Source: an uncultured Clostridium sp. (GTDB lineage Bacteria > Bacillota_A > Clostridia > TANB77 > CAG-508). Taken from it: a DNA stretch of 17,405 nt. The position numbers were made by a program, and so were the translations under genes. Under the pieces are notes generated by a model, which did no database searches, was not told the DNA's origin, and saw only the letters and a list, made by a program, of their open reading frames with translations. The stretch covers positions 1 through 17,405 of the forward strand of contig CAKNIU010000022.1 of the NCBI GenBank assembly GCA_930980675.1, written 5' to 3'. This document shows positions 14,348 to 17,405 of the stretch, piece by piece (the stretch's first letter is position 1; every line of letters begins with the position of its first letter).

Positions 14348-14363
14348 AGAGGAAACAACCTCT
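14348..14363 (+). other. Small hairpin in the leader of the aldehyde dehydrogenase gene
   Basis: AGAGG (14348-14352) pairs with CCTCT (14359-14363) around a 6-base loop, in the 117-base gap between the FIST and aldehyde dehydrogenase genes. I recognise no riboswitch here. It could influence RNA stability or ribosome access. Confidence 0.3.
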
Positions 14364-14393
14364 ATACAAGGTGAGAAAGGAAAGAAAATAGGT

Positions 14394-15827
14394 ATGAAGA
14401 ATTTAATAGGTTATGAATGGAGAGATGCATCAGATGGAAAGGTTATTGAAGTAACTAATCCAGCAACTGAAGAACTTATAGATACAGTTCCAAACTGTAC
14501 ACAAGAAGATGTAAATGAAGCTGTAAGAGTAGCTGAAATAGAACAAAAGAAATGGGCGGAAGTTCCACTTCATGAAAGAGCGGACAAAATATACAAATTT
14601 ATTGATTTAGTAGAAAGAGATAAAGACAAATTAGCAAAATTATTGAGTGCAGAAACAGGAAAACCAATAAAAGAAGCTATCGCAGAAATAGCAAATGTAA
14701 GAATTGGTGCTACTGCATTTGTTGAAAGAGCAAAACATTTATATAATGAATCAATACCAGCAGGACAAGAAGCAGGCCAAGAAAAAACAATGCAAATAAC
14801 TGTTAGACAACCAATAGGTGTAGTTGCAGCAATATTGCCATTCAACTTCCCAAGTGACTTATTCTGTCAAAAAGTACCACCTGCACTACTTATGGGAAAT
14901 AGTATAATAGTAAAACCATCAAACTATAATCCACTTACACTTACAGAATATGTAAAATTAATGATTGAAGCAGGTGTACCAGCAGGTACAATACAATTAC
15001 TTACTGGTGATGGACCAACAGTAGGGCAAGAACTAGCAGGGCATCCAGGAGTTCATTTAGTTTCACTAACAGGAAGTACAGGAGCCGGAATTCAAACAAT
15101 GGGAACATGTTCTAAAAACCTAACACATGTAATGCTTGAATTAGGTGGAAATGACGCATTCATATTTTTAGAAGATGGAGATATGGATTTAGCAGTTAAA
15201 GAAACTATATGGGGAAGATTATATAATGGTGGACAAGTATGTTGTGCATCAAAGAGATTCTTAATACATAATTCCAGAAAACAAGAATTTATAGATAGAA
15301 TGAAAGAAGTTATATCTAACTTAAAAGTAGGAGACCCATCAAAAATGGACACAGATATGGGACCACTTATAAATGTTCCTGCAGCAAAAAGAGTAGAAGA
15401 ATTTGTAAACAAAACAATTGAACAAGGAGCTACTTTAGTATGTGGTGGTAAGAGAGAAGGAGCATATTACTATCCAACAATATTAGATAATGTTACAAAA
15501 GACATGGACGTAGCAAAAGATATGGAAATCTTTGGACCAGTAATACCAGTTATAGGATTTGATACTGAAGAAGAAGCAATTGAAATTGCTAACCAATCTT
15601 CTTATGGACTATGTGGATGTGTAGTAACAAAAGACTATTCAAGAGGAGTAAAAATAGCAAATAAACTTGAATGTGGTGGAGCAGTAGTAAATGGAGCAAG
15701 CTTCTATCGTTCATTCGAAATGCCATTTGGTGGATGGAAACATAGTGGTATAGGAAATGAAGGTGTTCTTACAACACTTCAAGAAATGAGCAGAATGAAG
15801 ACAATAGTATTGAAAAATGTATTATAA
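14394..15827 (+). CDS. NAD(P)-dependent aldehyde dehydrogenase
   Basis: A 477-residue cytoplasmic member of the aldehyde dehydrogenase superfamily, which oxidises an aldehyde to the acid with NAD(P). The cofactor and active-site motifs are intact: QPIGVVAAILPFNFPSDLF, IIVKPSNYNPLTL, SLTGSTGAG (from about T226), the general base in MLELGGND (E249), and the nucleophile in NGGQVCCASKRF (C283, followed by a second Cys). EIFGPVIPVIGFDTEEEAIE and MPFGGWKHSGIGNEG complete the C-terminus. The length and motifs resemble succinate-semialdehyde and glycolaldehyde/lactaldehyde-type enzymes, but substrate cannot be assigned. AAAGGA lies about 12 bases before the ATG. It is the second gene after the FIST promoter, and a bidirectional terminator follows. 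Confidence 0.93.
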   Translation: MKNLIGYEWRDASDGKVIEVTNPATEELIDTVPNCTQEDVNEAVRVAEIEQKKWAEVPLHERADKIYKFIDLVERDKDKLAKLLSAETGKPIKEAIAEIANVRIGATAFVERAKHLYNESIPAGQEAGQEKTMQITVRQPIGVVAAILPFNFPSDLFCQKVPPALLMGNSIIVKPSNYNPLTLTEYVKLMIEAGVPAGTIQLLTGDGPTVGQELAGHPGVHLVSLTGSTGAGIQTMGTCSKNLTHVMLELGGNDAFIFLEDGDMDLAVKETIWGRLYNGGQVCCASKRFLIHNSRKQEFIDRMKEVISNLKVGDPSKMDTDMGPLINVPAAKRVEEFVNKTIEQGATLVCGGKREGAYYYPTILDNVTKDMDVAKDMEIFGPVIPVIGFDTEEEAIEIANQSSYGLCGCVVTKDYSRGVKIANKLECGGAVVNGASFYRSFEMPFGGWKHSGIGNEGVLTTLQEMSRMKTIVLKNVL

Positions 15828-15873
15828 AGTTTTTTCGACTGGAAACATTATTTTTCGCAAATTAAGTATACTT

Positions 15874-15906
15874 AAAAAAGCTAGGAGTCTAGATTCTAGC
15901 TTTTTT
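15874..15906. terminator. Bidirectional terminator between convergent genes
   Basis: AAAAAAGCTAG (15874-15884) pairs with CTAGCTTTTTT (15896-15906) across an 11-base loop. The A-run on one side and T-run on the other allow it to end both the aldehyde dehydrogenase transcript and the minus-strand GH3 transcript. Confidence 0.88.
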
Positions 15907-15979
15907 CACTTAATCTTTTTCATTAGACACAATTATGTATATAATGATTAAGATTAGAATCTCTTTTAGATTTTCATAA

Positions 15980-17188
15980 TTAAATTATTCCATACATCAT
16001 TTTCCACGCTAGTACTCTTTTTACAGCATTATTAATAGTATTTTCTTCAATTGTGCCATCTTTTACAGCTTGCAAAACTTCGTTCCTTTGATTTGCAAAG
16101 TCTGAAGATATTATTAAATCATTTCCAGCAAGCACTGCCTGAGTTGCAGCATCGCCATTTTCTACATATTGTTTAACCGCATCCATTGCTAAATCATCTG
16201 TCATAATAATTCCAGAAAAGCCTAATTCATTTCTTAAAATATTGTGAACATTTTCTGATAAAGAAGCAGGTTTAGATTTATCCATACATTTTACAATATT
16301 ATGACTGACTAAAATAGCAGGTGCACCATTTTTTATGCCTTCCTCAAAAGGTATAAAATCTCTATTTTCGAAATTTGAGTAGTCTCTTTTATCTATAGCA
16401 ATACCAGTATGTGTATCAACATTGTTTCCATAGCCAGGAAAATGTTTCATAACAGAAGTTATATTATCAGATTTCATTGCATTTATTATTTGATTAGTAA
16501 AATCTTTAACTTCATTTACATTTGTGCTAAATGCTCTTTTATAAATAAAATCATTTGAAGTTTTAGGTACATCTACAACAGGTGCTAAATTCATGTTTAT
16601 CCCTAGATTTTTTAATAAATTGCTTTTTTCATGAGAGTCTGAAATTATGGCATTCATACCACCATTTGCATAAATTTCTCTTGGCGATTTAAAAGGAGAT
16701 GCTCTAAAAGCTTTATATTGGCTGACTCTTACAACAGTGCCACCTTCTTCATCAACCCCTAAAGCGAGTGGTATTTTACTAGCATTTTGACAATCCTGTA
16801 ATTCTTTTTTTATAGAGTTAGGAGTTGCATTTTGAAAATCTTTTCCAAATAAAATATAACCAGCAGGTTGATAGTTTTTGATTTCATTTATTACGCCTGA
16901 TGAAGGGTATCTAGCCAAAAACATTTGACCAACTTTTTCTTCTAAAGTCATTTTTGAAAGCATTTCTTCTGCTTCATCATAGTATGACGAAAAAAGTCCT
17001 TCGCTTTCAGCAACATTATTATTGATACTATCTGTAGTAACATTAGAAACACTATTTTCTTCATTAACAGAAGTATTAATTAAGCTTCTATGCTCATTGC
17101 TATGTGGTGAAAATGTAGTGTAAAAATATCCACTTACTATAGCTAAAGCTATTACTATTAAAATAGTTACAAAAATCTTTTTCTTCAT
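15980..17188 (-). CDS. nagZ: GH3 beta-N-acetylhexosaminidase (NagZ-like), membrane-anchored
   Basis: A 402-residue glycoside hydrolase family 3 enzyme of the NagZ type, which releases N-acetylglucosamine from muropeptides or other beta-linked chains. MKKKIFVTILIVIALAIVSG is a signal anchor or signal peptide without a lipobox Cys, so the enzyme is likely outside the membrane. A Ser/Asn/Val-rich linker runs to about residue 65. The catalytic domain holds LEEKVGQMFLARYPSS, DEEGGTVVRV, NLGINMNLAPVVDV, KHFPGYG (248-254), the Asp-His dyad D258/H260 and the nucleophile D331 in GIIMTDDLAMDAV. PGYG replaces the common PGHG. I chose the ATG at 17188 because AGGAGA precedes it and it puts the hydrophobic segment at the N-terminus. 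An in-frame ATG 30 codons upstream (17278) has a poorly spaced site. It converges on the aldehyde dehydrogenase gene. Confidence 0.9.
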   Translation of the reverse strand: MKKKIFVTILIVIALAIVSGYFYTTFSPHSNEHRSLINTSVNEENSVSNVTTDSINNNVAESEGLFSSYYDEAEEMLSKMTLEEKVGQMFLARYPSSGVINEIKNYQPAGYILFGKDFQNATPNSIKKELQDCQNASKIPLALGVDEEGGTVVRVSQYKAFRASPFKSPREIYANGGMNAIISDSHEKSNLLKNLGINMNLAPVVDVPKTSNDFIYKRAFSTNVNEVKDFTNQIINAMKSDNITSVMKHFPGYGNNVDTHTGIAIDKRDYSNFENRDFIPFEEGIKNGAPAILVSHNIVKCMDKSKPASLSENVHNILRNELGFSGIIMTDDLAMDAVKQYVENGDAATQAVLAGNDLIISSDFANQRNEVLQAVKDGTIEENTINNAVKRVLAWKMMYGII

Positions 17189-17303
17189 AATGAGACTTCT
17201 CCTATCTCGATTTGCTAAAAGGTATTCATAGTAATGAAAGCAATTAAAACTCTTCTTGTTAATATAATATTTAATCATACCTTTCTATTTTTAAAATTTT
17301 AAC

Positions 17304-17332
17304 ATTATATGTTTTATAATACAATATGAAAA
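17304..17332 (-). promoter_or_regulatory. Possible promoter of the GH3 gene
   Basis: On the minus strand, TATAAT (17304-17309) is preceded after 17 bases by TTTTCA (17327-17332). The -10 is perfect and the -35 weak. It would give a leader of about 110 bases before the ATG at 17188. Confidence 0.35.
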
Positions 17333-17366
17333 GTGAATTGTTATGAAAAAGTTTAATTTTAAAAGT

Positions 17367-17397
17367 AAATTCCAGATAGATATCAAAACTGGAATTT
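17367..17397. terminator. Hairpin at the right edge
   Basis: AAATTCCAG (17367-17375) pairs with CTGGAATTT (17389-17397) around a 13-base loop. No long T-run follows on either strand inside the window. It may end a gene lying beyond the edge or be an operator; the direction cannot be told. Confidence 0.4.
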
Positions 17398-17405
17398 AGT
17401 CTTGG

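Noticed and set aside
14277..14393. Possible riboswitch before the aldehyde dehydrogenase gene
   Set aside because: Only a 5-bp hairpin and short GGG/CCC pairing are visible. No known riboswitch core motif is present.
17343..17399. An 18-codon open frame starting MKKFNFKSKF at the right edge
   Set aside because: It is very short, has no convincing ribosome binding site, and overlaps a hairpin.

Overview
The window is AT-rich DNA from a spore-forming member of the Clostridia. The evidence is a germination protease gene (gpr), strong AAGGAGG ribosome binding sites, TTG starts beside good Shine-Dalgarno sites, clostridial-style gene products, and a murB-yvcK neighbourhood typical of Firmicutes. 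It looks chromosomal and mostly housekeeping. I see no CRISPR array, transposase, phage gene or antibiotic-resistance gene. No stretch over 300 bases lacks a gene.

Layout. (1) 1-2769: the 3' end of an mreB-like gene, a TetR-family regulator, a structured GC-richer intergenic repeat, a long-chain acyl-CoA synthetase-like gene and a strong terminator. (2) 2793-3926: a promoter containing an operator-like palindrome drives an unrecognised 333-residue protein with a Gln-rich linker and a basic tail. (3) 4007-4322: a promoter, a CAU-anticodon tRNA, tRNA-Tyr and a terminator. (4) 4389-4927: a decayed flavin reductase-like gene. (5) 4953-12005: a probable operon of murB, a membrane-anchored yvcK/glmR homologue, a glycogen debranching enzyme gene, ruvC, holA and a DUF6873-type gene, ending at a strong terminator. 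(6) 12076-12975: gpr. (7) 13048-15906: a consensus-like promoter, a FIST-domain gene and an aldehyde dehydrogenase gene, ending in a bidirectional terminator. (8) 15980-17188, minus strand: a membrane-anchored GH3 beta-N-acetylhexosaminidase gene converging on the aldehyde dehydrogenase.

How the genes fit together. Cell-envelope functions recur: MreB (shape), MurB (peptidoglycan precursor), YvcK/GlmR (carbon flux into UDP-GlcNAc and cell wall) and GH3/NagZ (muropeptide recycling). RuvC and HolA serve recombination and replication. The TetR/acyl-CoA synthetase pair suggests fatty-acid-responsive control. The FIST/aldehyde dehydrogenase pair suggests a sensor-like protein linked to aldehyde oxidation, but that is inference.

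The observations most worth a second look are: the 149-bp repeat-like element with 11-bp terminal inverted repeats and a partial relative at 11852-11914; the YvcK homologue that lacks the usual DDGGSSG-type motif and carries a very basic C-terminal tail; the unrecognised 333-residue gene; the DUF6873 gene coupled to holA by an ATGA overlap; the FIST-aldehyde dehydrogenase pair; and the decaying flavin reductase gene. I found no convincing new defence or mobile system.
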